From assembly GCF_001269365.1 (NCBI RefSeq), contig NZ_CXOM01000002.1, positions 715,440-779,439 on the forward strand: a stretch of 64,000 nt of DNA. Reading direction: 5' to 3'. Origin of the DNA: Limnohabitans sp. Rim11. Its GTDB lineage: Bacteria > Pseudomonadota > Gammaproteobacteria > Burkholderiales > Burkholderiaceae_C. The position numbers and the translations under genes are program-made. Of this stretch, positions 53,931 through 62,315 are shown piece after piece. The notes under the pieces are model-generated. The model saw nothing but the letters and a program-made list of their open reading frames with translations, did no database searches and was not told the DNA's origin. Numbering within the stretch: the first letter of the stretch is position 1; each line of letters begins with the position of its first letter.

Positions 53931-54413
53931 TCACAAATTCAAACTCAAAATTAAAGTGCCACGCCAAACCTCTTGTGAACCCGTCTTGGTTTTTTGCAAT
54001 TTGGCTTCTATGGGCAAGGCGTGCGCTTGTGTTCTTGCGGCTCCCAAAAATTGCGCCAAGCCTTCTGCCGAGACGCTGGTCAAGGTGAGCGTGGCCCGGG
54101 TTGCCTCGAGATTGAGTTTGGCGCCATTGCCCAAAATTTCTGTGGCGCTTTGTTGCAAGAGCGCAGTGGCGTCTTGGACCTTGATGCGAGGTGCTTTTTG
54201 CAGCGCAATCGCTTGAGCTTGTAAAGCCTTTAAAGATTCGGATTGTTTTTCAAGCTGGGCCAGTAGAACCGGTGCTTCTTGGTAAGTCTTCAGTGCAGGT
54301 GCAATGTTGCCAAACCAAAGCAAAATGCCAATGAACACAAGGCCCAACAACTGAATGCGGGTGCGATCTTTTTCAGGCAAGGCTTGAAGGTGGCTGCGCC
54401 ATTGTGAAATCAT
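53931..54413 (-). CDS. gspM: Type II secretion system protein GspM
   Basis: GspM partners GspL at the inner-membrane platform. The 160-residue protein has one transmembrane helix near the N-terminus (about 20-40, IQLLGLVFIGILLWFGNIAP), a coiled coil (about 45-75, LLAQLEKQSESLKALQAQAI) and a ferredoxin-like periplasmic domain. Its start overlaps the gspL stop by 4 bases (ATGA). Confidence 0.9.
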   Translation of the reverse strand: MISQWRSHLQALPEKDRTRIQLLGLVFIGILLWFGNIAPALKTYQEAPVLLAQLEKQSESLKALQAQAIALQKAPRIKVQDATALLQQSATEILGNGAKLNLEATRATLTLTSVSAEGLAQFLGAARTQAHALPIEAKLQKTKTGSQEVWRGTLILSLNL

Positions 54414-55714
54414 GCGCCCCTCCTGTTAGAGGCGTTGTTCAAATTGTTCAAATTGTTCACATTACTCACAATGCGCCATTGACCCGCATTGACTTGCGCG
54501 TCATAGCCTTGAGAGCGAAGCGCGCTGATGAACTGCGTTTGTTGTTCGTTGGACAGTTGCAGCCCTTGAAGGCGAATTTCGCCAGCGCCTTGCGATTGAA
54601 AATCTAAGCTGTTGATGCTTTGCCCCTCGGGCAATGCCATGCCAATGGCCTGCAACACTGTTTCCAAATCTTTGCCACTTAAGCTGCCCGCTTGCCGTTG
54701 CAAGCGCTCTAGTTCGCGAGACATTTGAAGAGACGCATCGACCACCGGCACATTCGGAAAAGTTTGGGTGAGGATGTTTTTTTGAAGCTCTTTTTGGGCT
54801 TTGACTTTGGCGTTCAACTGCCAGGCAGCGGCATTGAGCCCCAAGCATTGCACCGCCACCAAGATGGCCAAGCTCCAACGCACAGGGCGCCAGGCGCGTG
54901 CGTATGCCAATTGTTGCCATGCGCGCTGAAGGCTTTGACGCCATCGGGCACTGCCATGCGCTGCAAATTCAAACTGAGCCAAATCCCAATCGGTGGCTGC
55001 GGCTTGCGCGTAACGCTCAGCGGCAGGGGTCACTGCAATGCGCCAAGAGTTGAGGCTTTCAGATGCAGCGCCGCTCACCATCGATTGCAAGGCCTGCAAA
55101 GATTTTTGTGCCAAATCAGCGACCGCAGGCTCTGCTTGGATGGTCAGACCCTTCAATGTATCGATGAAGTTGTGATCTTTGGCTTGCGCCGCATTCAATT
55201 GCTCAGACCACAATTGAATGCCAGCTTGCAAAGGCAGCCGCCATGCGCCTTGTGCGGTACTGACCCACAGCCAAGCATCTTCTGGCACGCCACTGACCCA
55301 AGCTTGAGCGCTAGGGTTGGCATTGGCAGGCAAAGGCGACCACTCCGGCACGATTCGATGAATGCGTTGGCCTCTGTTTTGCAGGTCATTCAAATGAGCG
55401 CGCAGCCATTCTTTTTGGCAGACTGCCACCCATATTTGCGAGCTCTCTTGCCATTGCGGTTGAATGGCCAGGTGCATGGCTTCAGGCTCATCCAGCAAAT
55501 GTTCCTCAAGCAAAGATTGAAGAACCGGCAGCAAGCGATTTTTTTGTTTGAGACCCGTGGGCAAGGTGACAGAGTGCCACGACAGCGCCGCTGCGGGCAC
55601 CACAGCCCAAACCTCCTTGTTGCGCGCGCCCACCGCTTGCGTTGGCAAGAGGGTGGGGGTGGCATTGGCACTGAGTGGGGCGCTCAGTGGCAGTGTGAAA
55701 ACTTGGGTTGTCAT
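54410..55714 (-). CDS. gspL: Type II secretion system protein GspL
   Basis: GspL recruits the GspE ATPase to the membrane. The 434-residue protein has an actin-like cytoplasmic domain (about 1-245, with AALSWHSVTLPTGLKQKNRL and LLEEHLLDEPEAMHLAIQP), a transmembrane helix (about 278-300, WSLAILVAVQCLGLNAAAWQ), and a periplasmic domain with coiled-coil and ferredoxin-like fold. Near the C-terminus a short tandem of the codons for Asn-Asn-Leu (NNLNNLNN) comes from a repeated nine-base unit, AAATTGTTC on the plus strand. It overlaps gspK by 4 bases. Confidence 0.92.
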   Translation of the reverse strand: MTTQVFTLPLSAPLSANATPTLLPTQAVGARNKEVWAVVPAAALSWHSVTLPTGLKQKNRLLPVLQSLLEEHLLDEPEAMHLAIQPQWQESSQIWVAVCQKEWLRAHLNDLQNRGQRIHRIVPEWSPLPANANPSAQAWVSGVPEDAWLWVSTAQGAWRLPLQAGIQLWSEQLNAAQAKDHNFIDTLKGLTIQAEPAVADLAQKSLQALQSMVSGAASESLNSWRIAVTPAAERYAQAAATDWDLAQFEFAAHGSARWRQSLQRAWQQLAYARAWRPVRWSLAILVAVQCLGLNAAAWQLNAKVKAQKELQKNILTQTFPNVPVVDASLQMSRELERLQRQAGSLSGKDLETVLQAIGMALPEGQSINSLDFQSQGAGEIRLQGLQLSNEQQTQFISALRSQGYDAQVNAGQWRIVSNVNNLNNLNNASNRRGA

Positions 55715-56808
55715 GGCTTAACCAATTGTAGGAGCGAGTCTTGGCTTGCAGGAGGGAGTATTCCCGCAATTTTTTGACGCCAAACAAAACTTGTGTTGCC
55801 TGAGTCCCTGTAAATCAGCGCGGTCTCTTCTTGGGTCCGGTCTTCTAGGCGCAATCGGCCCCAAACTTCAAAGTACTTTGACCCTACTGCAAATTGGGCA
55901 GAGTCTAGGCTTTTGACGCCCAAGGCTTTGGCGGCATCTGTCAAATTGACAAAATGCGATTGCCCCCGAAGTTGAACAAACTTTTGGGCGCTGCTCAGGT
56001 CCAAGCCTGCCACCGAGGCATAAATGACTTCTGCACTGGCAGTGTTCAAGTTGAGGGGGGTGCTTTCGGGCAAGATGGTCAGGTGGGGTGCCAGCCTGGC
56101 CAGGGTTTCGGCACTGACCCCTAGCCACTGCAACTGGCCTATTTGCTGCGGCAACAGCACAGCCGTGCCTGAAGCACCGACCGATGCCATTGAATTGACC
56201 CCATTGTTTGGCTGTTTGCTCTGAATTCTTTGACGCGCTGCTTGCGTGGCGTTAAGCCAAGCTTGCGCCATCATTTCTAGCTCAGTGCCGGGCAGTCCAA
56301 GCACCCCAAAAAGTCGGGACATGCTCAGTTGCATGTTGGCAGAAAAGCGAGCTGGCCCCTTGCCATCATTGGGCTCTAGCCATTGGGTCAAATTGAGACG
56401 GCTTTGTGCATCGATCAATTGGCCCGACAAAAAGACTTCTGGATCGCCCTCGCGAAGTTGTTGGTCTTGTGCCAAAAATGTCGACAATTTAGCTTCTTTC
56501 AAAGGCAAGGCCCAAGGCTCGCCCAAATGGTCTACGCCGCCCGCAGCACTCACCTGCCCGCTACCAGACGAAAGCGAAGCACCAGCAACGCCCGCCAAAG
56601 CGTCTTCCCGCAAAATTAGCCGCGTCCAATCGAAGGCACCATTGAGCAACCACGACGACTGGATGCGCTGCCGCTCAGCGCTTTCCACTTCGACATGGCG
56701 CCATTGCTGCCAAAGCGCCACGCTGGCCAAAGTGGCCACCAAACTCACCACCAACATGGCGCTGATCAAAGCCACGCCTTTTTGGTTTTTGATATTGTGA
56801 GGCGTCAT
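55711..56808 (-). CDS. gspK: Type II secretion minor pseudopilin GspK
   Basis: GspK caps the pseudopilus tip. From the ATG at 56808 the protein has 365 residues, with an 11-residue prepilin leader MTPHNIKNQKG before VALISAMLVVSLVATLASVA; the glycine and hydrophobic helix are present, though the usual Glu+5 is absent, as is normal for GspK. A large globular domain of about 300 residues follows (SGQLIDAQSRLNLTQWLEPN, LNLNTASAEVIYASVAGLDL). Its start overlaps gspJ by 4 bases (ATGA). Confidence 0.93.
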   Translation of the reverse strand: MTPHNIKNQKGVALISAMLVVSLVATLASVALWQQWRHVEVESAERQRIQSSWLLNGAFDWTRLILREDALAGVAGASLSSGSGQVSAAGGVDHLGEPWALPLKEAKLSTFLAQDQQLREGDPEVFLSGQLIDAQSRLNLTQWLEPNDGKGPARFSANMQLSMSRLFGVLGLPGTELEMMAQAWLNATQAARQRIQSKQPNNGVNSMASVGASGTAVLLPQQIGQLQWLGVSAETLARLAPHLTILPESTPLNLNTASAEVIYASVAGLDLSSAQKFVQLRGQSHFVNLTDAAKALGVKSLDSAQFAVGSKYFEVWGRLRLEDRTQEETALIYRDSGNTSFVWRQKIAGILPPASQDSLLQLVKP

Positions 56809-57467
56809 TGTTTCACCGCCGTGAAAGTGGGGCGAACCCAATCCATCGTCACTTTGCCTTGAATCTCGGGCCGGTCTGCCAACTCAAGCACCAAGCGAAG
56901 CCCTTCAGGCAGATTTTGCAAACTGCTTTTGCCGTTGGTATTTGAATTGGTGTTGACGTCGCTAGACAGCGCGTTGGTCCAAGCACCATCGCGGTGAAAA
57001 TAAATTTGCCAAGTTTGCACAGGATGAATCACAACTTCTTGCGCCGTATTGGCTTTCAAATTGCCTGCTGACTCCGCCCAAATTTGCGCCTGAGTCCAGG
57101 CTTGTGTCCAAGCATCGTTTTGCATCAAAGGCTCAGATTGCCAGCGTGTCCATTGGCCATTGCCCAATGTCCATGCCACTACTTGAACGCCCGCTTTGGG
57201 GTCTTGTGAATGCTGTCTGGTGATGCGCATCACACGGCCATCCCACTCCAAGGCGGGTGTGCCTTGCAAGACCAGCATGTTGTCGAGGTCGGTGCGCCAC
57301 TGGGCCATGCCCATCTGCAAATTTTGCGTGGCATCGCTGCGCGTTTGCAGAGCTGTTTGTGTTTTGAACATGCCATCCAAACCGCGCCAAGAGATCAGGG
57401 CCATCAAGGCCAAAATGGCACTGGCCATCAGAACTTCAATTAGCGTGAAACCTTTGGACGCCTTCAT
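56805..57467 (-). CDS. gspJ: Type II secretion minor pseudopilin GspJ
   Basis: GspJ forms part of the pseudopilus tip complex with GspI and GspK. The 220-residue protein has the short prepilin leader MKASKG before FTLIEVLMASAILALMALIS, with Glu+5. The following SWRGLDGMFKTQTALQTRSD and VVAWTLGNGQWTRWQSEPLM match T2SSJ. The ATG shares one base with the gspI stop, and the gene overlaps gspK by 4 bases. Confidence 0.93.
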   Translation of the reverse strand: MKASKGFTLIEVLMASAILALMALISWRGLDGMFKTQTALQTRSDATQNLQMGMAQWRTDLDNMLVLQGTPALEWDGRVMRITRQHSQDPKAGVQVVAWTLGNGQWTRWQSEPLMQNDAWTQAWTQAQIWAESAGNLKANTAQEVVIHPVQTWQIYFHRDGAWTNALSSDVNTNSNTNGKSSLQNLPEGLRLVLELADRPEIQGKVTMDWVRPTFTAVKQ

Positions 57468-57841
57468 CAGTAGCGCCCCAAAACTGTCGAGAGTTGCAAC
57501 ACAGGCGTGGTGTCTGAGGCAGTGATCCAGTCAACCTTGGCATCGATGCGCCTGAAGTTGGGGTTGGGTGTGGTCTGCACATTGAGGGTGACACGCAAAT
57601 CGAGATTGGCTTGAGGACAAGGGGCCGTGCTCACGCCCACTGAAGGCATTTGCCTTGACAAGCGCAAACGTGAAAACTCGTTCTCGGCACAAATTTGTGC
57701 CAACCACTGTGTCGATTGACGTGATGCATTGCGGCTTAATGCATCGGTAGAGCGCAGGCCTGCCATGAGCGCAATGGCCACAATGCTCAAGGCCACCAAC
57801 ACCTCAATGAGTGTGAATCCGGAAGACCTGTGGTGTGTCAT
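57467..57841 (-). CDS. gspI: Type II secretion minor pseudopilin GspI
   Basis: GspI is the minor pseudopilin that nucleates the tip complex. The 124-residue protein has the leader MTHHRSSG before FTLIEVLVALSIVAIALMAG, with Glu+5, and the conserved WLAQICAENEFSRLRLSRQM segment. The ATG at 57841 overlaps the gspH stop (ATGA). A longer frame from 57892 lies inside gspH and is rejected. Confidence 0.93.
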   Translation of the reverse strand: MTHHRSSGFTLIEVLVALSIVAIALMAGLRSTDALSRNASRQSTQWLAQICAENEFSRLRLSRQMPSVGVSTAPCPQANLDLRVTLNVQTTPNPNFRRIDAKVDWITASDTTPVLQLSTVLGRY

Positions 57842-58374
57842 GGCGCAGAGCGATTGACGCGAAACGGTTGGATGCCATCGGTACTGACCCACAGCTGAAA
57901 ATTTTGGCTGCTGAGGCGCACACTTTGTGGGCCAATGATGGGGTCGGGGCCAAGCCTTAACAGGCTGTCGGCTGCCACCTGCGTTTGCGGTGACAACCAG
58001 GCGGTGGGCAAAGCTTGCGTCGGCAAACCATCAAAGACAAACGCAACAGGTGCATTACTTGGGTCTTTATTTTCAAAAACAGGGCGCCACTGCACAGGCA
58101 CGCCACTGCTTCTAGATCGGGCCCTGGCCGATTCCAAAAGGGATGCCAATCGTTCGGCATCTCGTTCTAAAAGTGTTTGCGAGGTATCGCGCAAACTGAA
58201 GCTGACGGTGGCAGTGCCAATGGCAATCAAGGCAATGACCACCAGCAATTCAATCAAGGTAAAGCCCATGGCGGGCTTGGCACATGGCTTCGCGCAGGTC
58301 GGTGCCTGCGATGAAGAAGTTTCTCGCCAGATGTTTTGCAATTTGGCTTTATTGCCAACTGCCGATGTCGGCAT
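57838..58374 (-). CDS. gspH: Type II secretion minor pseudopilin GspH
   Basis: GspH is a minor pseudopilin. The hydrophobic prepilin helix is GFTLIELLVVIALIAIGTAT with Glu+5 and is followed by VSFSLRDTSQTLLERDAERL and ARARSRSSGVPVQWRPVF, typical of the T2SSH/GspH fold. From the only upstream ATG at 58374 the leader is 37 residues (with cysteines at 27 and 31) and the gene overlaps gspG by 26 bases. A TTG at 58341 would give a 26-residue leader without overlap. ATG at 58269 leaves too short a leader. The start is therefore uncertain; the mature protein is not. Confidence 0.87.
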   Translation of the reverse strand: MPTSAVGNKAKLQNIWRETSSSQAPTCAKPCAKPAMGFTLIELLVVIALIAIGTATVSFSLRDTSQTLLERDAERLASLLESARARSRSSGVPVQWRPVFENKDPSNAPVAFVFDGLPTQALPTAWLSPQTQVAADSLLRLGPDPIIGPQSVRLSSQNFQLWVSTDGIQPFRVNRSAP

Positions 58375-58867
58375 TCACACCCTCACCACCCGTTTGACCA
58401 TCTGCGCCCCAAGACATGACATCTACCTCCGCTTTGAGGCCGGGGTTGAGGTATTGGTAAGGCCTGCCCCATGGATCGGCTGGCAGTTTGTCTAAGTAGT
58501 TTTTCCAATTGGTGGGCACAGGCTCGGTGCTGGGTTTGGTTACCAGGGCTTGGAGGCCTTGTTCGGCCGTGGGGAAACGTTGGTTGTCGAGCTTGTAAAG
58601 TTTGAGGGCCTGCATCAAATTGCCGACATCTGTTTTGGCAGCGGTCACGCGCGCATCATCGGCGCGGCCCAAAATATTGGGCACCACCAAAGACGCCAAG
58701 ATACCGATGATGGCCAAGACCACCATCAACTCGATCAAGGTAAAGCCACGCTGCTTGCGAGCTTCGCCTAAGTTCGCTGCGTTGGCAGTGATGCCTGAAT
58801 TGTTGGAGCAGTTTGTTTTTTGTAGGTTGTTAGAAATCATCGCCAAAGGGCCCTCTGCTTTTTTCAT
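58349..58867 (-). CDS. gspG: Type II secretion major pseudopilin GspG
   Basis: GspG is the main pseudopilus subunit. The mature part begins after the Gly in KQRG with FTLIELMVVLAIIGILASLV and Glu+5, followed by the family pattern VPNILGRADDARVTAAKTDV, ALKLYKLDNQRFPTAEQGLQ, LDKLPADPWGRPYQYLNPGL and GEGVNADIGSW. With the ATG at 58867, which has a good GGAGA ribosome site, the leader is 41 residues, far beyond the usual 5-10. ATG at 58840 would still give 32. The gene is divergent from gspC, with 22 bases between starts, so the promoters must lie inside each other's coding regions or leaders. Confidence 0.93.
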   Translation of the reverse strand: MKKAEGPLAMISNNLQKTNCSNNSGITANAANLGEARKQRGFTLIELMVVLAIIGILASLVVPNILGRADDARVTAAKTDVGNLMQALKLYKLDNQRFPTAEQGLQALVTKPSTEPVPTNWKNYLDKLPADPWGRPYQYLNPGLKAEVDVMSWGADGQTGGEGVNADIGSWQ

Positions 58868-58889
58868 ACTTCTCCATCATAATCTGCTC

Positions 58890-59360
58890 ATGTTGCAAGT
58901 TAAAGAAGCACCTGTTAAATCCTTTTGGCCTGCGCTGTGCGCGCTGGGTGCATCGGCTGTTGCGGCTTACGCAGTGGTTTTTTGGATTTTGCAAATGCAA
59001 GGCCTGCAAACGCCCACATCGTTGGTGCCAGTTGTCTTTACAGACGCAGCCATCAAGGCATCGAACACCGCCAACAACGGCTCGCATGTGGCTGTGGCTT
59101 TGGGCGCACCCAAACCGTCCACCAAAGACGCTGCCAATTTAGCACCCACGGCCAATCAATGGAGTTTGTTGGGGGTGGTGGCAGGCGTGTCTGGCAAGGG
59201 TTCAGCCTTGATTGGCGTCAATGGCCAAGCGCCTAAAGCCTTCTTGCCAGGGCAAACTGTGGCGCCGGGTTGGGTGTTGCACTCGTTGGGTCACAGGCTG
59301 GCGCGGTTGGCGCCCAGCATGCAAGATTCACCGACGGTGACGCTTGAATTGCCCAAATAA
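58890..59360 (+). CDS. gspC: Type II secretion system protein GspC-like, without PDZ domain
   Basis: GspC links inner membrane and secretin. The 156-residue protein has a transmembrane helix near residues 11-35 (PALCALGASAVAAYAVVFWI) and a C-terminal homology region with WSLLGVVAGVSGKGSALIGV, KAFLPGQTVAPGWVLHSLGH, the T2SSC pattern. There is no PDZ domain (family members with PDZ have about 270 residues), as in short Comamonadaceae forms. The ATG at 58890 is chosen; a longer frame upstream is antisense to gspG. It is the only gsp gene on the plus strand. Confidence 0.8.
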   Translation: MLQVKEAPVKSFWPALCALGASAVAAYAVVFWILQMQGLQTPTSLVPVVFTDAAIKASNTANNGSHVAVALGAPKPSTKDAANLAPTANQWSLLGVVAGVSGKGSALIGVNGQAPKAFLPGQTVAPGWVLHSLGHRLARLAPSMQDSPTVTLELPK

Positions 59361-59426
59361 ATTGCAAAAAAAGCACTTAGCGAACATAGCTCACATAGCG
59401 CAATCAGCGCTTCAATCGCCCTTGGC

Positions 59427-60974
59427 TTAGCGCTGTAAAAACATCCGATAGACCGGGTTGAGCGTTTCTTCCACATAAGGGTAGCCCAAGGCTTTCAGAA
59501 ACTTGTCAAAGGCCTTGTTGTCTGAGTCGGGCACTTGCAAGCCCACCAAAATGCGGCCGTAGTCAGCCCCTTGGTTGCGATAGTGAAACAAGCTGATGTT
59601 CCAACCGGGTCGCATCAAGCTTAAAAACTTTAACAAAGCGCCTGGACGCTCTGGAAACACAAAGCGCATGAGGCGTTCGTTTTGCGCCAGGCTGGAATGG
59701 CCGCCCACCATGTGGCGAATGTGCTCCTTGGCCAATTCGTCGTGCGTCAAATCGATGTTCTCAAAGCCGTGCTTCTTGAAGTTGTTTGAAATCTTGGTGC
59801 TTTCGCCCGCGCCTTGCGTGGTCAGGCCCACAAACACGTGGGCTTTGTCTGAATCGCTGATGCGGTAGTTGAACTCGGTCACATTGCGTGGGCCACCTGG
59901 CAAGTTGCCAATGAGTTCACAAAAGCGTTTGAAACTACCGCGCTCTTCTGGAATGGTGACCGCAAAAATAGCTTCGCGTTCTTCACCCACTTCGGCGCGC
60001 TCGGCCACAAAGCGCAAGCGGTCAAAGTTCATGTTGGCGCCGCACAAAATTGCCGCGTAGGTTTCGCCTTTGGTTTTGTGTTTGGCCACATATTGCTTGA
60101 TGGCCGCCACAGCCAACGCACCTGCGGGTTCTACTATGGAGCGCGTGTCTACAAACACATCCTTGATGGCTGCACACACCGAGTCGGTGTCGACGGTCAT
60201 GTACTCGTCGACCAAGCCGCGCGCTACGCGGAAAGTTTCTTCGCCCACCAATTTCACGGCTGTGCCATCAGAGAATAAACCGACGTCGTCTAGCGTGACA
60301 CGCTTCTTGGCGTTGACCGATTGAATCATGGCGTCAGAGTCGTTCATCTGCACGCCAATCACTTTGATTTCGGGTCGCACGGCCTTGATGTAATTGGCCA
60401 CACCCGCAATCAAACCGCCGCCGCCAATGGCCACAAACACCGCATCTAAAGGCCCTTGATGTTGGCGCAAAATTTCCATGGCAATGGTGCCTTGGCCGGC
60501 AATCACTTCGGGGTCATCAAACGGGTGTACGAAGGTCATGCCCATTTTTTTCTCAAGCATGACGGCGTGTTTGTAGGCGTCTGAATAACTGTCACCGACC
60601 AACACCACTTCGCCGCCCAAAGCTTTGACGGCATCGACCTTCACTTGCGGCGTGGTGGTGGGCATCACAATGACTGCGCGGCAGCCCAACTTGCTGGCGC
60701 CCAAAGACACGCCTTGTGCATGGTTGCCAGCCGAGGCGCAAATGACGCCCTTCTTGAGTTGGGCTGGCGTGAGGTGCGCCATTTTGTTGTACGCACCGCG
60801 CAACTTGAAGCTGTGCACGGGTTGTTGGTCTTCGCGCTTGAGCAACACGGTGTTGTGCAGGCGTTTACTTAAATTCTTGGCAATTTCCAAGTCTGATTCC
60901 GTGGCCACGTCGTAAACGCGTGCGTTCAGGATTTTTTTCAGGTAATCGGCGGGTTTGAGGTTTTTCGCAGTCAT
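59427..60974 (-). CDS. ilvA: Threonine ammonia-lyase (biosynthetic)
   Basis: IlvA deaminates threonine to 2-oxobutanoate, the first step of isoleucine synthesis. The 515-residue PLP enzyme has HSFKLRGAYNKM with the Schiff-base Lys57, ASAGNHAQGVSLGA, GGGGLIAGVANYIKAV, and two C-terminal regulatory ACT-like domains (about 330-515, EERGSFKRFCELIGNLPG and FPERPGALLKFLSLMRPGWN). The size fits the allosteric biosynthetic form and not the short catabolic TdcB. Its leader contains a terminator hairpin close to the ATG (see 60994-61127), so expression may be controlled by attenuation. Confidence 0.97.
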   Translation of the reverse strand: MTAKNLKPADYLKKILNARVYDVATESDLEIAKNLSKRLHNTVLLKREDQQPVHSFKLRGAYNKMAHLTPAQLKKGVICASAGNHAQGVSLGASKLGCRAVIVMPTTTPQVKVDAVKALGGEVVLVGDSYSDAYKHAVMLEKKMGMTFVHPFDDPEVIAGQGTIAMEILRQHQGPLDAVFVAIGGGGLIAGVANYIKAVRPEIKVIGVQMNDSDAMIQSVNAKKRVTLDDVGLFSDGTAVKLVGEETFRVARGLVDEYMTVDTDSVCAAIKDVFVDTRSIVEPAGALAVAAIKQYVAKHKTKGETYAAILCGANMNFDRLRFVAERAEVGEEREAIFAVTIPEERGSFKRFCELIGNLPGGPRNVTEFNYRISDSDKAHVFVGLTTQGAGESTKISNNFKKHGFENIDLTHDELAKEHIRHMVGGHSSLAQNERLMRFVFPERPGALLKFLSLMRPGWNISLFHYRNQGADYGRILVGLQVPDSDNKAFDKFLKALGYPYVEETLNPVYRMFLQR

Positions 60975-60993
60975 ACCCGAATGATAGCGGGCG

Positions 60994-61026
60994 AAAAAAA
61001 TGCCCCGAGCCTTTCGGCGCGGGGCA
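60994..61026 (-). terminator. Intrinsic terminator hairpin 20 bases ahead of the ilvA start
   Basis: On the minus strand TGCCCCG-CGCC, loop GAAA, GGC-T-CGGGGCA (61026-61001) is followed by seven U (61000-60994). The stem has 10 pairs with one internal mismatch. It lies between a good promoter and the ilvA ATG at 60974, so it either terminates a short RNA or acts as an attenuator. Confidence 0.72.
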
Positions 61027-61093
61027 AATCCACCTTTTCAGAGGGTGGAGGAGACAAAGGGTTTGTGCAATTAACGAGATAAAAGCACAACTG
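60994..61093 (-). ncRNA. Candidate ilvA leader RNA or independent small RNA (about 100 nt)
   Basis: Transcription from the promoter at 61100-61127 would give an RNA of about 100 nt with an unstructured 5' part, a stem-loop TCCACC...GGTGGA (61049-61029 on minus) and the terminator hairpin. CTCCTCC, complementary to a Shine-Dalgarno sequence, lies beside the first stem (about 61046-61053). No leader peptide with an ATG is visible. It could be a trans-acting sRNA or a 5' attenuator for ilvA. No family was recognised. Confidence 0.35.
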
Positions 61094-61099
61094 TTCGAA

Positions 61100-61127
61100 A
61101 TTTTACCTAAAAAATGCTGCGGTGCAA
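61100..61127 (-). promoter_or_regulatory. Sigma-70-like promoter upstream of ilvA
   Basis: On the minus strand TTGCAC (61127-61122), a 16-base spacer and TAAAAT (61105-61100), five of six matches in the -10. Expected start near 61093, about 120 bases ahead of the ilvA ATG. Confidence 0.55.
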
Positions 61128-61194
61128 CACTTTTGCAAAGGCTTTACGATTCGCATCTGTAAATTTTTAAAAATTGAAGAAAGAATCACCCAAA

Positions 61195-61644
61195 ATGGAA
61201 TGCACAGTCAGTTGGACCGGCGCTACAGGCGCCCGCTCAGGCATGGGTTTTGTAGCCGAAACCGGCAGTGGCCACGTCTTGATGATGGACGGCGCGCCCG
61301 ATGCTGCCAAGCCCGAAAACGGCGGCCAAAACTTGGCACCCAGGCCCATGGAAACCGTGCTGGCCGGCACCGGCGGCTGCACTGCCTACGACGTGGTCTT
61401 AATTTTGAAGCGCGGACGCCACGATGTGCGCGGTTGCTCGGTCAAGCTAACTTCTGAGCGCGCCGACACCGACCCCAAAGTGTTCACCAAAATTCACATG
61501 CACTTTACGGTGTCGGGCAAGGGTATTCCGGCGTCGGCCATTGAGCGCGCGGTGGCCATGAGCCACGACAAATATTGCTCGGCCAGCATCATGTTGGCCA
61601 AAACAGCAGAAATTACGACCAGCTTTGAGGTGATTGAGGCTTGA
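61195..61644 (+). CDS. OsmC/Ohr-family protein (YhfA-like)
   Basis: The 149-residue protein has the OsmC fold with the conserved segments RPMETVLAGTGGCTAYDVVL (first peroxidatic Cys region, GGCTAYD) and AMSHDKYCSASIMLAKTAEI (second Cys). These match the YhfA branch rather than Ohr. It may detoxify organic peroxides by thiol chemistry, though YhfA activity is not well defined. The ATG at 61195 (MECTVSW) is chosen; the TTG at 61174 adds seven residues. It converges on coq7 with 2 bases between the stops. Confidence 0.9.
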   Translation: MECTVSWTGATGARSGMGFVAETGSGHVLMMDGAPDAAKPENGGQNLAPRPMETVLAGTGGCTAYDVVLILKRGRHDVRGCSVKLTSERADTDPKVFTKIHMHFTVSGKGIPASAIERAVAMSHDKYCSASIMLAKTAEITTSFEVIEA

Positions 61645-61646
61645 TC

Positions 61647-62315
61647 TTAAATGTGGTGCGCCACGGTGGTCATCACCTTGGCGGCCGCACCCATCACGCG
61701 CTTGACGGGCTCTGGCAGTTCGGCGGCACCCGACTTTTGGGCCATCCGGGCGTGGGCGGCTTCATCCGTCTTCATTTGCGCCACGATGGCCCTAGAGGCT
61801 GTGTCATTGGTTGGCAAATGGGTCATGTGGCTGGCCAAATGGGCCTCCACTTGGTTTTCTGTCTCCACCACAAAGCCTAGGCTTAGTTTGTCGCCGCCCA
61901 GTTTGCCTGCGCCATAGCCAATGGCAAAAGCACCAGCGTACCAAAGCGGATTCAGCAGCGAGGGGCGGCTGTTCAATTGTTCAAGCCGCTCATGGGTCCA
62001 GGCCAGATGGTCGGTTTCCTCACGGCAGGCGGCATCGAGTTTGGCCCTAAGCGCTGGGTCTTTCGAGGCTAAGGCCTGACCGGTGTACAAAGCCTGAGCA
62101 CACACCTCGCCCACATGATTGACCCGCATGAGGGATGCAGACAAGGCTTTTTCGGCTGGGGTGAGTTCTGGGGCTGGGCCAGCAGCCGACAACACGCCAT
62201 CCGCTTGCTTTTGAAGCTGAAGGGAAGGCTTGGGTGTGGCCCTTGAAGCCCTGGGCGTGGCAAACAAAGTGCGCAGGGCGCTGTCGGCGGCAAAGATCAA
62301 AGCATCGGCATTCAT
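61647..62315 (-). CDS. coq7: 2-Polyprenyl-3-methyl-6-methoxy-1,4-benzoquinol hydroxylase Coq7
   Basis: Coq7 (UbiF-replacing) is the di-iron monooxygenase of the last hydroxylation in ubiquinone synthesis. The 222-residue protein has the iron-ligand motifs [52 protein letters not shown] and [12 protein letters not shown], that is the Glu and ExxH pairs of the family. From the ATG at 62315 the length fits bacterial Coq7 (about 210-220); the longer frame to 62510 runs through the porin leader region and is rejected. It is divergent from the porin. Confidence 0.95.
   Translation of the reverse strand: MNADALIFAADSALRTLFATPRASRATPKPSLQLQKQADGVLSAAGPAPELTPAEKALSASLMRVNHVGEVCAQALYTGQALASKDPALRAKLDAACREETDHLAWTHERLEQLNSRPSLLNPLWYAGAFAIGYGAGKLGGDKLSLGFVVETENQVEAHLASHMTHLPTNDTASRAIVAQMKTDEAAHARMAQKSGAAELPEPVKRVMGAAAKVMTTVAHHI

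Noticed and set aside
54422..54470. Short tandem repeat (AAATTGTTC units) as a possible phase-variation tract
   Set aside because: Only about three units of nine bases, in frame within the gspL 3' end; unit changes would not shift the frame.
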